DNA from: Candidatus Krumholzibacteriota bacterium
GTDB taxonomy: Bacteria > Krumholzibacteriota > Krumholzibacteriia > Krumholzibacteriales > Krumholzibacteriaceae
DNA: 64,000 nt
Direction of reading: 5' to 3'
NCBI GenBank assembly: GCA_016932415.1
Contig: JAFGCX010000020.1
Coordinates: forward strand, 1 to 64,000
Part shown: positions 26,718 to 36,738 of the stretch, piece by piece
Position numbering within the stretch: position 1 is the stretch's first letter
Layout of the letters: the number at the start of each line of letters is the position of its first letter
Translations under genes and position numbers: made by a program
The notes under the pieces: generated by a model
Told to the model about the DNA's origin: nothing
Seen by the model: the letters and a program-made list of their open reading frames with translations, nothing else
The model's database searches: none

Positions 26718-27578
26718 TCAATGTTCCCGCAGAACACCACCCCATTTAAGCTTCTTCCTGACAAGATCGTAAAAATTGTAATTTCTCCGTGTCACAAGCC
26801 TTGTGACTTTCTCACTTTTTTGAACCGTGATAATTTCTCCGGCTTCCAACCCGCACACCTTCTGTCCATCAATGGTCAGCATTATATCCTGATCCTTTTC
26901 GACCACCTCCACCTGCAGAGTCTCGAGGCTGCTTACCACGACCGGTCTTACGGAAAGAGAATGGGGACAGAGAGGGGTAATGATCATGCCCTGCATCGTT
27001 ACGGGATTGATGATAGGACCGCCGGCTGCTAGCGAATACGCGGTCGATCCGGTAGGAGTAGATATGATCACGCCGTCGGAGAGATACTCACCGAGCATCG
27101 TATTATCCATTGTTGTCTTCAGATGGATCACTCTTGAAAGTCCTGTTCCATGAATAACGATATCGTTTAGTGCCGAGTAGTATTCTCCCCTCTTTTCTTT
27201 TCCCGAAAATGATACTTTAAGTCTCATCCGTTCCTGCACCATACATTTGCCTTTAAAGAGGTCCTTCATCGCTTTCTGGAGATTATCCTCAGTCAGAAAC
27301 CCGAGGCTTCGTATTTTGACACCCATCAGAGGGATCTCCTCTCTTTCCACAAGCCTCGCAGCTCTGAGAAAAGTTCCATCTCCTCCAAGAGATATCACTA
27401 TATCGCAATTTTTATATGAGTTGGCGAACCTTACACTGGCTTCCGGTACAAGTCCCGAGACTTCTTTCATCGCTATTATCTCTACACCTTCAGGGATAAG
27501 TTCTATCACATCCTTCAGTATATCAGCGATATCAGCTTTATAGATATTCACTGCGAGTCCCAGCCTGCTGATCTTCAT
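26718..27578 (-). CDS. nadK: NAD kinase
   Basis: Makes NADP from NAD. 286 residues with the G-G-D-G-T motif (about 65), the N-D-I-V-I-H-G segment and T-P-T-G-S-T-A-Y-S-L-A-A-G-G, all diagnostic. Starts 2 nt after dxs, whose last codons GGA GGA form its ribosome-binding site. Confidence 0.95.
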   Translation of the reverse strand: MKISRLGLAVNIYKADIADILKDVIELIPEGVEIIAMKEVSGLVPEASVRFANSYKNCDIVISLGGDGTFLRAARLVEREEIPLMGVKIRSLGFLTEDNLQKAMKDLFKGKCMVQERMRLKVSFSGKEKRGEYYSALNDIVIHGTGLSRVIHLKTTMDNTMLGEYLSDGVIISTPTGSTAYSLAAGGPIINPVTMQGMIITPLCPHSLSVRPVVVSSLETLQVEVVEKDQDIMLTIDGQKVCGLEAGEIITVQKSEKVTRLVTRRNYNFYDLVRKKLKWGGVLREH

Positions 27579-27580
27579 TA

Positions 27581-29488
27581 TTATCCTCCGTTATCGTTCA
27601 GGCTTCTTGCACGCAGTTCCTTGCCGATTATCCTCGCGATCGAGATCTCGTCGAGAGCTGTCTCTTCAAGGAGCTGATCTCTCTTTCCGTGCGGAACGAA
27701 CCTGTCGTTAATACCAAGTTTTATCAGTCGGGCTGATGATCTCAGTTCCGAAAGCAGGTCTCTCACTGAATCTCCGAACCCTCCCTTTTTGACATTCTCT
27801 TCGAGAGTAAAAACAATATTCTTCTCCATCGAAGTCTCTCGAATGAGGAGCTCGTCGAGTGGTTTTGCGAATCTTGCGTTTATTACCTGCAGTTCTATTC
27901 CTTCTTTGGAAAGAATATTCGCAGCGGCTATCGCAGTATTGACCATAGAACCGATCGCGTAAACGACCGAATCTTTGCCTTCCCTTACGATCACTCCCCT
28001 GCCTTTCTCCGGAAAAGTTCCGGTCATCTCCGATCTTACTTCCGGAACGTTGCCCCTCGGAAATCTGATCATTACGGGACCGCTCTCGTGCGACACCATA
28101 TCGCCAAGCATTCTTTCCATATCGACCTCGTCAGAAGGAGCCATAATCGTCATACCGGGGATCATGTTCATGTAACTGAGATCGAAGTTGCCGTGATGCG
28201 TGGGACCATCCTCACCGACGATACCGGCTCTGTCCAGAACGAATCTTACCGGTAGCCTCTGAAGCGCCACGTCGTGGATGATCTGGTCGAAACTTCTCTG
28301 CAGAAAGGTCGAATAAATGGCGACAAAAGGCTTGTATCCCTCTTTGGCAAGTCCTGCCGCGAATGTGACAGCGTGCGGTTCGCTTATCCCGACATCAAAG
28401 AATCTACCTGGAAATTCTTCAGCGAAACAGGCAAGGCCCGTACCTTCCTTCATCGCCGCTGTTATGGCTACGATTTTGTCGTCTTTTCTCGCGAGCCCGG
28501 ATAATACCCTGCCAAAGACCTTGCTGTACTTTTCTTTTTCCGAGACACTTTTTGAATCACCGGTAGCTTTATAAAAACTCCCTATACCATGGAATTTTTC
28601 CGCATCCTTCTCCGCGAAAGGATACCCCTTGCCTTTTTTCGTTATAACATGCACAAGAACCGGGCCTGGCAATTGGTGAAGGTTCGAGAAAGTATCTACT
28701 AATTCCTCGATATCATGCCCGTCAAGGGGACCGAGGTATCGAAATCCAAGTTCCTCGAAGAGGATGGTCGGAACGACAAGATTTTTGATACTTTCCTTGA
28801 TACGGCTGGCGAGCGTCCGTGCTTTTCCTCCAAGAGAAGGGATCTTCCCCAATAACTCCCACACATCTGATTCGATCTGCAGATACGGTTTTTTTGTAGT
28901 GATCCTTGTCAGATATTTAGCGAGCGCGCCCACATTCTTCGATATGGACATCTCGTTGTCGTTGAGTATTATCACGAACCTGTTCTTTTTCAGATGTCCG
29001 GCCTGGTTGATCCCTTCCTGGGATAACCCTCCCGATATCGAGCCGTCACCAACAACGCTGATGACAAAATTGTCCTTTCCCCTTAGATCCCTCGCGACGG
29101 CGAATCCGAGGGCTGCGGATATCGCTGTGCAGGCATGACCTACTCCAAAGGAATCATGTTCGTTCTCGTAGATATTAGGAAATCCGGAGATACCTCCCCT
29201 TATTCTCAGATCTCTGAATGCTTCTCTTCGTCCCGTCAATATCTTGTGAGCGTAGCTCTGGTGCCCGACATCCCAGACGATCTTGTCCTCCGGTGAATTG
29301 AAGATATAATGCAGGGCGAGAGTTATCTCCACCGTACCCAGGCTTGATGCGAGGTGTCCTCCCCTTATTGAGACAGTCTCTATGATATATCTGCGGATCT
29401 CGCCGGCAAGTACTTCAAGATCGGAGATCGAAAGATTCTTTATATCCGACGGGGAATCGATATTTTTCAGATAGATGCTATCTTCCAA
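27581..29488 (-). CDS. dxs: 1-deoxy-D-xylulose-5-phosphate synthase
   Basis: First enzyme of the MEP isoprenoid pathway, condensing pyruvate and glyceraldehyde 3-phosphate with thiamine diphosphate. The ThDP motif G-D-G-S-I-S-G-G...N-D-N-E-M-S-I is near residues 160-190, and D-R-A-G-I-V-G-E-D-G-P-T-H-H-G near 430. 635 residues. Start is TTG at 29488. It sits two genes from ispA, so precursor supply and chain elongation are in one operon. Confidence 0.96.
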   Translation of the reverse strand: MEDSIYLKNIDSPSDIKNLSISDLEVLAGEIRRYIIETVSIRGGHLASSLGTVEITLALHYIFNSPEDKIVWDVGHQSYAHKILTGRREAFRDLRIRGGISGFPNIYENEHDSFGVGHACTAISAALGFAVARDLRGKDNFVISVVGDGSISGGLSQEGINQAGHLKKNRFVIILNDNEMSISKNVGALAKYLTRITTKKPYLQIESDVWELLGKIPSLGGKARTLASRIKESIKNLVVPTILFEELGFRYLGPLDGHDIEELVDTFSNLHQLPGPVLVHVITKKGKGYPFAEKDAEKFHGIGSFYKATGDSKSVSEKEKYSKVFGRVLSGLARKDDKIVAITAAMKEGTGLACFAEEFPGRFFDVGISEPHAVTFAAGLAKEGYKPFVAIYSTFLQRSFDQIIHDVALQRLPVRFVLDRAGIVGEDGPTHHGNFDLSYMNMIPGMTIMAPSDEVDMERMLGDMVSHESGPVMIRFPRGNVPEVRSEMTGTFPEKGRGVIVREGKDSVVYAIGSMVNTAIAAANILSKEGIELQVINARFAKPLDELLIRETSMEKNIVFTLEENVKKGGFGDSVRDLLSELRSSARLIKLGINDRFVPHGKRDQLLEETALDEISIARIIGKELRARSLNDNGG

Positions 29489-29503
29489 AATAAACGCTCT
29501 TTT

Positions 29504-29941
29504 CTACAGTACGATGTATGTCAGCAGAACTCCAAGCGCGGCGCCGCTGATCACATCGAGCGGACGGAACTGGAGTATTCTGCTTGTCTTGAACGAATCT
29601 ATCTCACTGTATCCGTGTACGCTGAAAATAATAGAACGCAGGATTCCGACCTGTTTCTCTTTTTCCCTTTTCACCCTCATAGTATCATGAAGGATAATCA
29701 CCGTGTATGTGGCGCTGACCGCGAAAAGAATCGACGAATAGCCATATTTAAGGCCTACTATCGCAGATAATGACCCAAAGACGGTAGCGTGAAGGTTCGG
29801 CATGCCGTCGGTCTGAAAAAGTTTTCCAATATCGAGTTCCCTGCCCACTATGGAATAGATACCCATTTTGATCAACTGTACGATAATGCCGCAGATTATC
29901 GGAACGATGAAAATATTCTTATAGAGAATCAGCTTGATCAT
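29504..29941 (-). CDS. Divergent PAP2-family (DUF212) membrane protein
   Basis: 145 residues, four hydrophobic segments, with the P-N-L-H-A-T-V-F-G-S-L motif (S-G-G-x-P-S-S-H-S/A-A-x-V in the family) and H-D-T-M-R-V-K-R-E. This is the bacterial/plant DUF212 divergent phosphatase family. Its place between ispA and dxs suggests action on a prenyl diphosphate or lipid carrier, which is inference. The usual Ser residues before the His are changed to Pro-Asn-Leu. Confidence 0.75.
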   Translation of the reverse strand: MIKLILYKNIFIVPIICGIIVQLIKMGIYSIVGRELDIGKLFQTDGMPNLHATVFGSLSAIVGLKYGYSSILFAVSATYTVIILHDTMRVKREKEKQVGILRSIIFSVHGYSEIDSFKTSRILQFRPLDVISGAALGVLLTYIVL

Positions 29942-29943
29942 AG

Positions 29944-30846
29944 TCAGGAAATACGCTCCAGAATGTATTCAAACAGCCCCTCTATCGACCCGTCATCACC
30001 AAGCCCACGTATCCTTTCGATGGATTCATTTATCAGCGATCTTGCCATATCCCGGGATTTTTCGATACCGAACGTCGCGGGCCATGTGATTTTCCCTCTT
30101 TTGTTGTCCTTTCGCAAGCCTTTTCCCACATCACTGACATCACCCACAAGATCAAGAAGATCATCGGTGATCTGAAATGCAAGCCCGGCCTTTCTTCCTA
30201 TATCGGCAATCTCCGAATTAATATCCGCAGATACTGTTTCGAGGGCTGTTCCTATTGACATTGAAGCAGAGATAAGTTCCGCCGTCTTTCTTTCGTGGAT
30301 AAAAGCGACCATTTCGGCCATGGGATCTTTACCTTCACCTTCAAGATCGGCGACCTGTCCTCCCACGAGCATTCTTGAACCGGCCGCTGCGGCGAGGATC
30401 CTTATCGCGAGCAACCTGTTCTTATCCGGCACATTTCCATTTCGCGACAATATTTCGAACGCAAGGGCCTGAAGCGCGTCCCCGGCGAGCAAGGCGATAG
30501 CTTCCCCAAAACGTACATGACACGAAGGTTTACCGCGCCTGAGCGCATCATCATCGAGGGATGGAAGATCATCGTGAATCAGGGTGTACGAATGAAGGCA
30601 TTCGATTGCGCAGGCCGCATCAAGGGCCTCCAGAGGATAGGAATTGCCGGCAAGATTGTGAGTCCACAAGCAAAGTGCCGCTCTTATTCTCTTTCCCCCC
30701 GCGAGAGTAGAATATCTCATCGCCCTGTGAAGCGATTCAGGGGTTTCCGACTCCGGAGGAAGAAGGATATCAAGCCTGGAATCAACCTCTTCAGCCGTCC
30801 TGGCAATCCTTGAAAGAAACGGAGAGTCTCCGGTACTGTCACTCAC
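29944..30846 (-). CDS. ispA: Farnesyl/geranyl diphosphate synthase
   Basis: Chain-elongating prenyltransferase of about 300 residues. The first Asp-rich motif is H-D-D-L-P-S-L-D-D-D followed by L-R-R-G-K-P, and the second is F-Q-I-T-D-D-L-L-D. GTG at 30846 follows AGAGGA and overlaps the xseB stop; a TTG at 30864 is the alternative. Part of the xseA-xseB-ispA-dxs order seen in many bacteria. Confidence 0.93.
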   Translation of the reverse strand: MSDSTGDSPFLSRIARTAEEVDSRLDILLPPESETPESLHRAMRYSTLAGGKRIRAALCLWTHNLAGNSYPLEALDAACAIECLHSYTLIHDDLPSLDDDALRRGKPSCHVRFGEAIALLAGDALQALAFEILSRNGNVPDKNRLLAIRILAAAAGSRMLVGGQVADLEGEGKDPMAEMVAFIHERKTAELISASMSIGTALETVSADINSEIADIGRKAGLAFQITDDLLDLVGDVSDVGKGLRKDNKRGKITWPATFGIEKSRDMARSLINESIERIRGLGDDGSIEGLFEYILERIS

Positions 30847-31051
30847 TTGATTCCTCTCGGTCAAGTCCAGCGGATAGTTGCGTTATTCTCCTGTCAGCCG
30901 CTTCAAGTATCTGTTTGCATTTTTTCCCCAGTTTCATCCCCTCTTCGTATAGCCGGATACTATCTTCAAGCGGTACCTGTCCCTCTTCAAGCTCTCTTAC
31001 TATCTCTTCAAGCCTGTTTATTGAATCTTCGAAGCTTTGTTTTGGCGCCAC
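30839..31051 (-). CDS. xseB: Exodeoxyribonuclease VII small subunit
   Basis: About 70 residues, helical, with the family pattern F-E-D-S-I-N-R-L-E-E-I-V-R-E-L-E-E-G and L-E-D-S-I-R-L-Y-E-E-G. The GTG at 31051 follows AGGGGA and lies inside the 3' end of xseA (overlap 34 bp); an earlier start at 31084 is possible but lacks such a site. Confidence 0.93.
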   Translation of the reverse strand: MAPKQSFEDSINRLEEIVRELEEGQVPLEDSIRLYEEGMKLGKKCKQILEAADRRITQLSAGLDREESSE

Positions 31052-32358
31052 ATCTTCCCCTTTCTTTTGTCCTTTACGGTGCAAAAAGCGGAACCGTCAT
31101 GAAAATTTACAGCTATATTGTCACCTTTTCCAATATTATCGGTTCCGGAGATTATCCTCAATCCATCATCCGAGGTACAAAACGAATATCCCCTCTTCAG
31201 TATTGAAAGTGGATAGAGCCCTTCAAGCATCCTTATCCTCGCGGCTGTTTTTTCCTTCACAAATCCCAGCCTGTCGATGAGTGTCCTGTCGAGCCGCACA
31301 CAGAGATTTCCGCTTGATGCCAATAGATCGTGCCTGTTTCCTTTCCACCAGTTCTCAAGCCGAACCTGTTTCTCGTCCGCCTGCAGCATCCCGTAATCGA
31401 GTCTATGCCTGATAGCCGGGAATACGCTGCTTCGCATCACAAGATCGAGCATGTTGTACCTTCGTAATGAACCGCGGTCAGCTATTTTCCCGAGAATCCG
31501 GATAATATTCGCGATGTCATTTTTTACCTGTCCGATCTCCGGAGCGGCAAGTTCCGCTGCGGCAGTAGGAGTAGGAGCTCTCAGATCTGATACATAGTCG
31601 CAAATTGTAGTATCGATCTCATGGCCTATACCTGTTATCACCGGGTACTTGCTTCCCAACACCGCTCTTGCCGTTTCTTCAAGGTTGAAGGCCCAGAGAT
31701 CCTCGATACTTCCTCCTCCGCGAGCGAGGATCACGCAATCGATCCCTTCCATCGAATCAGTTTCTTCAAACGCCCGTATTATTGATCCCGCGGCTGTCGC
31801 CCCCTGTACTTCCGCTGGAACCCTTACGATCCTTGCCAGCGGCCAGCGTCTGGCAAGCGTATTGGATATATCTTTTATAACGGCACCGGAGAGAGAGGTT
31901 ATGACTGCTATTTTTTCCGGGAAACGAGGAATAGCCCTTTTCCTGTCGATCCCCGTTGCGCCTTCGTCGATCAATTTCTGCAGGGTCCTTCGAAACTGAA
32001 GTTCAGAGGCTCCCTTCCCGGCTCTTACAAGATTCTCGGCTATCAGCTGCGTCTGGCCAGTCCCACCGTAGAATGATATTCGTCCGGATGCGATCACCTG
32101 CATCCCGTCAGAAGGAAGAAACGGGAGCCGATACGCGTTTCTTTTAAAGATGACTATTCGGATAAGGTTCTTTTCATCCCGGAGCGTAAGATAATAATGT
32201 CCGGAAGCGTGCGCCTTGAAATTTGCGATCTCGCCGATTATTCTGACGGAGGGGAATTCAGTCTCAAGATTATGCCTCAAAGCCTCGGCTATCTCGGAAA
32301 CAGAATATATATCTTCGTTTTCTGTAACTGGCGAATCGTTCCAGTCACTTGATCTCAT
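31018..32358 (-). CDS. xseA: Exodeoxyribonuclease VII large subunit
   Basis: About 446 residues: an N-terminal OB-fold (about 15-110, V-R-I-I-G-E-I-A-N-F-K), the catalytic domain with A-V-I-T-S-L-S-G-A-V, I-L-A-R-G-G-G-S-I-E-D-L-W-A-F-N and G-I-G-H-E-I-D, then coiled coils and a C-terminal beta tail. It overlaps folD by 14 bp and xseB by 34 bp, so the three are translationally linked. Confidence 0.96.
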   Translation of the reverse strand: MRSSDWNDSPVTENEDIYSVSEIAEALRHNLETEFPSVRIIGEIANFKAHASGHYYLTLRDEKNLIRIVIFKRNAYRLPFLPSDGMQVIASGRISFYGGTGQTQLIAENLVRAGKGASELQFRRTLQKLIDEGATGIDRKRAIPRFPEKIAVITSLSGAVIKDISNTLARRWPLARIVRVPAEVQGATAAGSIIRAFEETDSMEGIDCVILARGGGSIEDLWAFNLEETARAVLGSKYPVITGIGHEIDTTICDYVSDLRAPTPTAAAELAAPEIGQVKNDIANIIRILGKIADRGSLRRYNMLDLVMRSSVFPAIRHRLDYGMLQADEKQVRLENWWKGNRHDLLASSGNLCVRLDRTLIDRLGFVKEKTAARIRMLEGLYPLSILKRGYSFCTSDDGLRIISGTDNIGKGDNIAVNFHDGSAFCTVKDKRKGKMWRQNKASKIQ

Positions 32359-33256
32359 CACCCGCTCCCCTTGCCCATTTCGCCGCCTGAAGAGTGTTTT
32401 TCATAAGCGTAGCGACAGTCATCGGCCCTACACCTCCGGGAACCGGTGTTATCAGTGAAGCTTTCGGCTGGACTGAATCAAAATCGACATCCCCATCGAG
32501 GCGATATCCTCTTTTTGCCGCCGGATCGTCAACCCTGTTCATTCCGACATCAATGACGACGACGCCGTCACTTACCATCTCACCTGTTATCATCCTCGGA
32601 CTGCCGGCCGCAGCGATTATTATTTCCGCTTTCGAAAGGATTTCCTCAAGATTCCTTGTCCTGGTGTGACAAAGTGTCACCGTCGCGTTTCCCCCTGAAG
32701 ACCTTGCCGAAAGAAGAAGAGCCATGGGTTTTCCCACTATAAGGCTTCTTCCAACGACAACAATATTACTTCCTTCAGTCTTGATAGAATACCTTTCGAG
32801 AAGCGTCATAATGCCAAGAGGTGTGCACGGTACGAATCTTCTCTTTCCGGATACGAGCCTTCCGAGATTGTATGGATGAAAACCATCAACATCCTTGTCG
32901 GGTGATATCGACTCGATGATCTTCTGCTCGTCGATATGCGCGGGAAGAGGAAGCTGAACGAGTATTCCGTCGACAGACCTGTCACTGTTCAGTGTACGCA
33001 GTCTCTCGATCAGGTATTCCTCCGTGATGTCCGCGGGCAGTTCTATCAGATCGGAATCGATATTACATTTCGCCGAAGCTTTGACTTTCATACCGACATA
33101 AACCTGGGAAGCAGGTTCGTCACCGGCGATCAGAACGGTAAGTTTTGGAGGAGCATTGTCCCTGGAGAACCTCGCTGATTCCTCATTGACTTCCGAGAGT
33201 ATTTCCTTTGATATTCTTTTTCCGTCAATAAGGTTTTTGTATTCCTGGGTCTTCAA
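32345..33256 (-). CDS. folD: Methylenetetrahydrofolate dehydrogenase/cyclohydrolase
   Basis: Bifunctional one-carbon enzyme. Motifs: V-Q-L-P-L-P-A-H-I, G-F-H-P-Y-N-L-G-R-L, V-V-V-G-R-S-L-I-V-G-K-P-M-A-L-L-L and the C-terminal P-V-P-G-G-V-G-P-M-T-V-A-T-L. The catalytic Lys is in the segment around A-S-A-K-C. 303 residues. Start TTG at 33256 with GGAGGG upstream. Confidence 0.96.
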   Translation of the reverse strand: MKTQEYKNLIDGKRISKEILSEVNEESARFSRDNAPPKLTVLIAGDEPASQVYVGMKVKASAKCNIDSDLIELPADITEEYLIERLRTLNSDRSVDGILVQLPLPAHIDEQKIIESISPDKDVDGFHPYNLGRLVSGKRRFVPCTPLGIMTLLERYSIKTEGSNIVVVGRSLIVGKPMALLLSARSSGGNATVTLCHTRTRNLEEILSKAEIIIAAAGSPRMITGEMVSDGVVVIDVGMNRVDDPAAKRGYRLDGDVDFDSVQPKASLITPVPGGVGPMTVATLMKNTLQAAKWARGAGDEIK

Positions 33257-33268
33257 TACTGCCCTCCT

Positions 33269-34045
33269 TCACAACGGCTGATGGATTCTTTCCAGCTTCA
33301 AAGCTTTTCCGGTATTATCATCCACTTCAACGAACAAACCCTGGATACAGGGATCTTCTCCGCCCGGTTGAAACCTGACATTGATCCCGGTCAGGAATCT
33401 TTCTATGACAGCTTCTTTCTTTACCCCTATCACCGACGAATACGGACCGGTCATCCCGATATCGGTCTGGTAGGCTGTCCCTCCAGGAAGGATCCTTTCA
33501 TCGGCGGTATGCACATGCGTGTGAGTGCCGGCAAGGATCGAGATCCGTCCGTCAAGATAATACGCCATGGCAAGTTTTTCACTTGTAGCTTCGGCGTGAA
33601 AATCGACGATGATTATCCTGATATCTGAGGAAAGTGACGAAAGCACTTCATCAGCTTTTCTGAACGGGCAGTCGATATCGGGCATATACGTCCTGCCCTG
33701 AAGATTGAGCAGGCAGACACGCCTTGAAGATACCTCTCTGGTGACGAATCCATACCCTTTCGCGCCGGGTGGATAATTCGCCGGCCTGAGCAGATCGTCC
33801 CGATCATCAAGGAGTCTTACGCCTTCCTGTTTGTCCCAGATATGGTTACCACTGGTCATAAGATCGACCCCGTACTGCCTGATCTCGTTGACGACAGATT
33901 CAGTGACGCCGAACATCCCCGCCGCGTTCTCTACGTTTGCCGTACACAGATCTACTTTCAGTCTCTTTTTCAGTTCAGGCAGCCCGTCTCTTAAAGCTAT
34001 CCGGCCGATTTTTGAAAGGACGTCTCCAAGGATCAGGATATTCAT
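33269..34045 (-). CDS. YmdB-family metallophosphoesterase
   Basis: 258 residues. Binuclear-metal motifs: I-L-G-D-V near the N-terminus, N-V-E-N-A, S-G-N-H-I-W-D, V-D-F-H-A-E-A and A-G-T-H-T-H-V-H-T-A-D. In B. subtilis YmdB is a cyclic-nucleotide phosphodiesterase that affects RNase Y-dependent mRNA levels, and here it again follows rny. 12 nt upstream of folD. Confidence 0.93.
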   Translation of the reverse strand: MNILILGDVLSKIGRIALRDGLPELKKRLKVDLCTANVENAAGMFGVTESVVNEIRQYGVDLMTSGNHIWDKQEGVRLLDDRDDLLRPANYPPGAKGYGFVTREVSSRRVCLLNLQGRTYMPDIDCPFRKADEVLSSLSSDIRIIIVDFHAEATSEKLAMAYYLDGRISILAGTHTHVHTADERILPGGTAYQTDIGMTGPYSSVIGVKKEAVIERFLTGINVRFQPGGEDPCIQGLFVEVDDNTGKALKLERIHQPL

Positions 34046-34122
34046 GCTGTTCTTTTCTCCCGATTTTTACTTGAACGGCATCGAGCAGACTCAGTCGTCG
34101 CTTGCGCCGCGCCATGTAAAGC

Positions 34123-35688
34123 CTACTTTGCGAAATCGACAGCCCTTGTCTCCCGTATCACAATCACCTTTATCTGTCCGGGGTATTCCATCTCGTCCTC
34201 TATCTTTCTCGAAATATCGCTCGCAAGCTGAGTAGCCTGGGCGTCATCTATCTTCTTGTGACTGACGAGGATCCTTATTTCCCTTCCAGCCTGTATCGCG
34301 TATGATTTTTCCACTCCATCGAAAGCGTCGGCGATCTTTTCGAGTTTTTCCAGCCTTCTGATATAATTCTCCAGAGTCTCTCGCCTCGCGCCAGGTCTGG
34401 CCCCGGAGATCGAATCCGCGGCTGAGACAATATGCGCCATCAGTGAAGTCTTTTCGACATCCTCATGATGTGAAGCGATCGAGTTGATCACTACCTCTGA
34501 TTCACCGTACCTTCGGGCGAGGTCTGCTCCTATTTCGGCGTGCGGTCCGTCTACTTCATGATCGGCAGCTTTTCCGATATCATGAAGAAGTCCGGCTCTT
34601 TTCGCGATGACGGGATCGAGACCAAGTTCGCTTGCGAGAAGCGAAGCGACGAAGGCTACTTCCTTCGAATGCTGGAGTACATTCTGACCGTAAGATGTCC
34701 TGTAGTTCAACCTTCCAAGCAACTTTACCAGCTCGGGATGCAATCCATGCATATTGAGTTCGAGATATGTGCGCTCTCCGATCTCCCTTATTTCTTCCAT
34801 AAGGTCTTTTTTCGTCTTTTCGACCAGTTCCTCTATCCTTCCCGGGTGGATCCTTCCATCCTTAACAAGCTTATCCAAAGCGATTCTCGCAATCTCCCGT
34901 CTTATTGGATCAAATCCCGAAAGGATGACAGCTTCGGGCGTATCATCGATGATCACATCGATTCCAGTGGCGTTTTCGAAAGCCCTGATGTTACGGCCCT
35001 CTCTTCCGATTATCCTCCCCTTCATCTCGTCATTGGGAAGATCGACGACTGACACTGTCGATTCGACAACGTGATCGGCGGCGCAACGTTCAATAGCAAG
35101 CGTTATTATTTCCCTTGCCGCTTTCGTCGCGTTCCTTTCCGCCTCATCCTTGATCTCCTTGATCTTTCTGGCAGCCTGCATCTTGGCTTCGCTTTCCAGA
35201 TTCGAGATAAGGAGTTTCTTGGCCTCATCGCTGCTCATTCCAGCTATTTTTTCAAGCTTCTCGTTCTGTTGATGCAGGACCTTTGTTATCTCTTCCTTTT
35301 TCGAGTTCAGGTTTATAAGCTTGTTTTCAAGGACCTTCCGGTTATCTATCAGCTCCTGTTCCCTTTTTTCAAGATAGTCCACCTTCCGGTTTATATTCTC
35401 TTCTTTTTCCTCGATCCTCCGCTCGACATTCCTCAGTTCATTTCTCGTTTCAGCCGTATCTTTCTCGAACTTGAGCTTGGCCTGGTACCACTCGTCTTTC
35501 GCTTCAAGAATAGAGGCTTTTTTTCTCGTCTCCGCTTCCCTCTGGGCTTCGGCGATGATATTCTCGGCGAGTTTCTGCGTATGTTTCATCTGAGCCTGGG
35601 CTATCTTCTTGTTCACGAACCAGCCCACGATAAATCCCAGGAAAAGTACAAGGATTCCAATCAACAGATAATAGATCATGCCTTCCAT
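34123..35688 (-). CDS. rny: Ribonuclease Y
   Basis: Membrane-anchored endoribonuclease initiating mRNA decay. One N-terminal membrane span (about 4-22), a long coiled coil to about 190, a KH domain with [12 protein letters not shown], and an HD domain with [15 protein letters not shown] 35688 follows AAGGGGGG; upstream in-frame codons are not needed. About 521 residues. Confidence 0.96.
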   Translation of the reverse strand: MEGMIYYLLIGILVLFLGFIVGWFVNKKIAQAQMKHTQKLAENIIAEAQREAETRKKASILEAKDEWYQAKLKFEKDTAETRNELRNVERRIEEKEENINRKVDYLEKREQELIDNRKVLENKLINLNSKKEEITKVLHQQNEKLEKIAGMSSDEAKKLLISNLESEAKMQAARKIKEIKDEAERNATKAAREIITLAIERCAADHVVESTVSVVDLPNDEMKGRIIGREGRNIRAFENATGIDVIIDDTPEAVILSGFDPIRREIARIALDKLVKDGRIHPGRIEELVEKTKKDLMEEIREIGERTYLELNMHGLHPELVKLLGRLNYRTSYGQNVLQHSKEVAFVASLLASELGLDPVIAKRAGLLHDIGKAADHEVDGPHAEIGADLARRYGESEVVINSIASHHEDVEKTSLMAHIVSAADSISGARPGARRETLENYIRRLEKLEKIADAFDGVEKSYAIQAGREIRILVSHKKIDDAQATQLASDISRKIEDEMEYPGQIKVIVIRETRAVDFAK

Positions 35689-35814
35689 TTTAATACCCCC
35701 CTTAAAGAATTCAGGGGTTTTCACCTCCCGATTTTTTCAATTAAACTGCAATCTACATAAAATATGAATATAGTATCTGGATTATTCTGGAAATTTCAGG
35801 GAGATGCTGGTAAC

Positions 35815-36010
35815 AATGAAAATTCCCCACTCAATGCCGTGAGGTAGAATCCTTTTAAGCCCTGACTTACAACAGTGGATATCCTCACGGCAATCTCGAC
35901 CTTCCGGGATCGCCCCGGCCTGGTCTGAATCACCATTCATTGGATTTCCGGGCTTAAAGCGTTGGCAAAAAATGATTTTTACCTACACCAACAAAGCAGG
36001 GAATTTCTCG
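35815..36010 (-). ncRNA. ssrS: Probable 6S RNA
   Basis: About 195 nt between zapA and rny, the position of ssrS in many bacteria. The termini pair (GAAATTCCC at 36007-35999 with 35827-35818), a GTGTAGGTA segment pairs with TACCTCAC inside it, and CTTTAAGCCC (35959-35950) pairs with 35862-35853, leaving an unpaired central region. The apical arm forms GACC-agg-CCGGG...CCCGG-aa-GGTC. Together this is the long imperfect rod with a central bubble by which 6S RNA traps sigma-70 RNA polymerase. Ends are approximate. Confidence 0.65.
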
Positions 36011-36072
36011 GTAGCTCTATTTATCGATCTCATCTCATATCCCCGCGTTTTATATAAACTTGGGGATGAGGA

Positions 36073-36369
36073 TTACCTTCCTGTACTAATCTTGTCTTCT
36101 ATCAACTCTCCCAGCCTCGCAGCTCTCCGTCCGAATTCCTTCTCGTTGTTCTTTTCCTTCTCCTTGATCTGGTGCAATTCGTCGGCGATATTAAGAGCAG
36201 TTAAAATAGCTATACGTGACTGTGACATTATCCCACTGGAATGCGCGATCTCCCTCATCTTCTTGTCAACATATCCAGCGATCCTGTGAATATAATGAGG
36301 GTCACCGACACCTTTGATTTTATACTCCTGACCAAAAATTTCCACCTTCTCTGTGTTCTTTTCGGTCAT
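36073..36369 (-). CDS. zapA: Cell division protein ZapA
   Basis: 98 residues. FtsZ-ring stabiliser with the ZapA pattern: a short beta-hairpin N-terminus (I-F-G-Q-E-Y-K-I-K), H-R-I-A-G-Y-V-D-K-K-M-R-E-I-A, I-A-I-L-T-A-L-N-I-A-D-E-L and a C-terminal coiled coil. Lies between the ZapB-like gene and 6S RNA. Confidence 0.93.
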   Translation of the reverse strand: MTEKNTEKVEIFGQEYKIKGVGDPHYIHRIAGYVDKKMREIAHSSGIMSQSRIAILTALNIADELHQIKEKEKNNEKEFGRRAARLGELIEDKISTGR

Positions 36370-36445
36370 CTATCTTCCTTTCAAGATCAACACAGTTGAG
36401 TCCTCATCATCCCCGCCCGGAAACAACCTCGTAAAACCTCGCGGA

Positions 36446-36730
36446 CTAGAGTTCAAGTCCGTCGAGCTTTAACAGCATCTCCTCGATTTTGTTTCCTATC
36501 TCCTCTCTGGTTTTGTCGAAATCTTTTCTTTTGTCTTTATCACTATTAAAGATTTCAATCTCTTTCTTCAGTTCTTCATTTTTAATATATAACGAATCGA
36601 CTTGATCTTTCAACTCTTTATTCTTTTCCTCGAGCCTCTTTTTTTCCCCGGAAAGTCTTTCAATAAGTTCCGCCGCCTTAATTATCTTTTCCTCAAGGAC
36701 TTCGAGGCTTGCAAGCCCGACTGATCCCAT
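36446..36730 (-). CDS. zapB: ZapB-like coiled-coil protein
   Basis: 94 residues, nearly all charged coiled coil (about 8-90; R-L-S-G-E-K-K-R-L-E-E-K-N-K) with no membrane segment. Its place next to zapA and its length fit a ZapB-type partner of ZapA in the division ring, but coiled coils give weak homology evidence. 8 nt after pheT. Confidence 0.6.
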   Translation of the reverse strand: MGSVGLASLEVLEEKIIKAAELIERLSGEKKRLEEKNKELKDQVDSLYIKNEELKKEIEIFNSDKDKRKDFDKTREEIGNKIEEMLLKLDGLEL

Positions 36731-36738
36731 TTTTTCTC

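Noticed and set aside
35071-35760. 229-codon ORF antisense to rny
   Set aside because: Mirrors the rny coiled-coil codons; crosses the rny start region.
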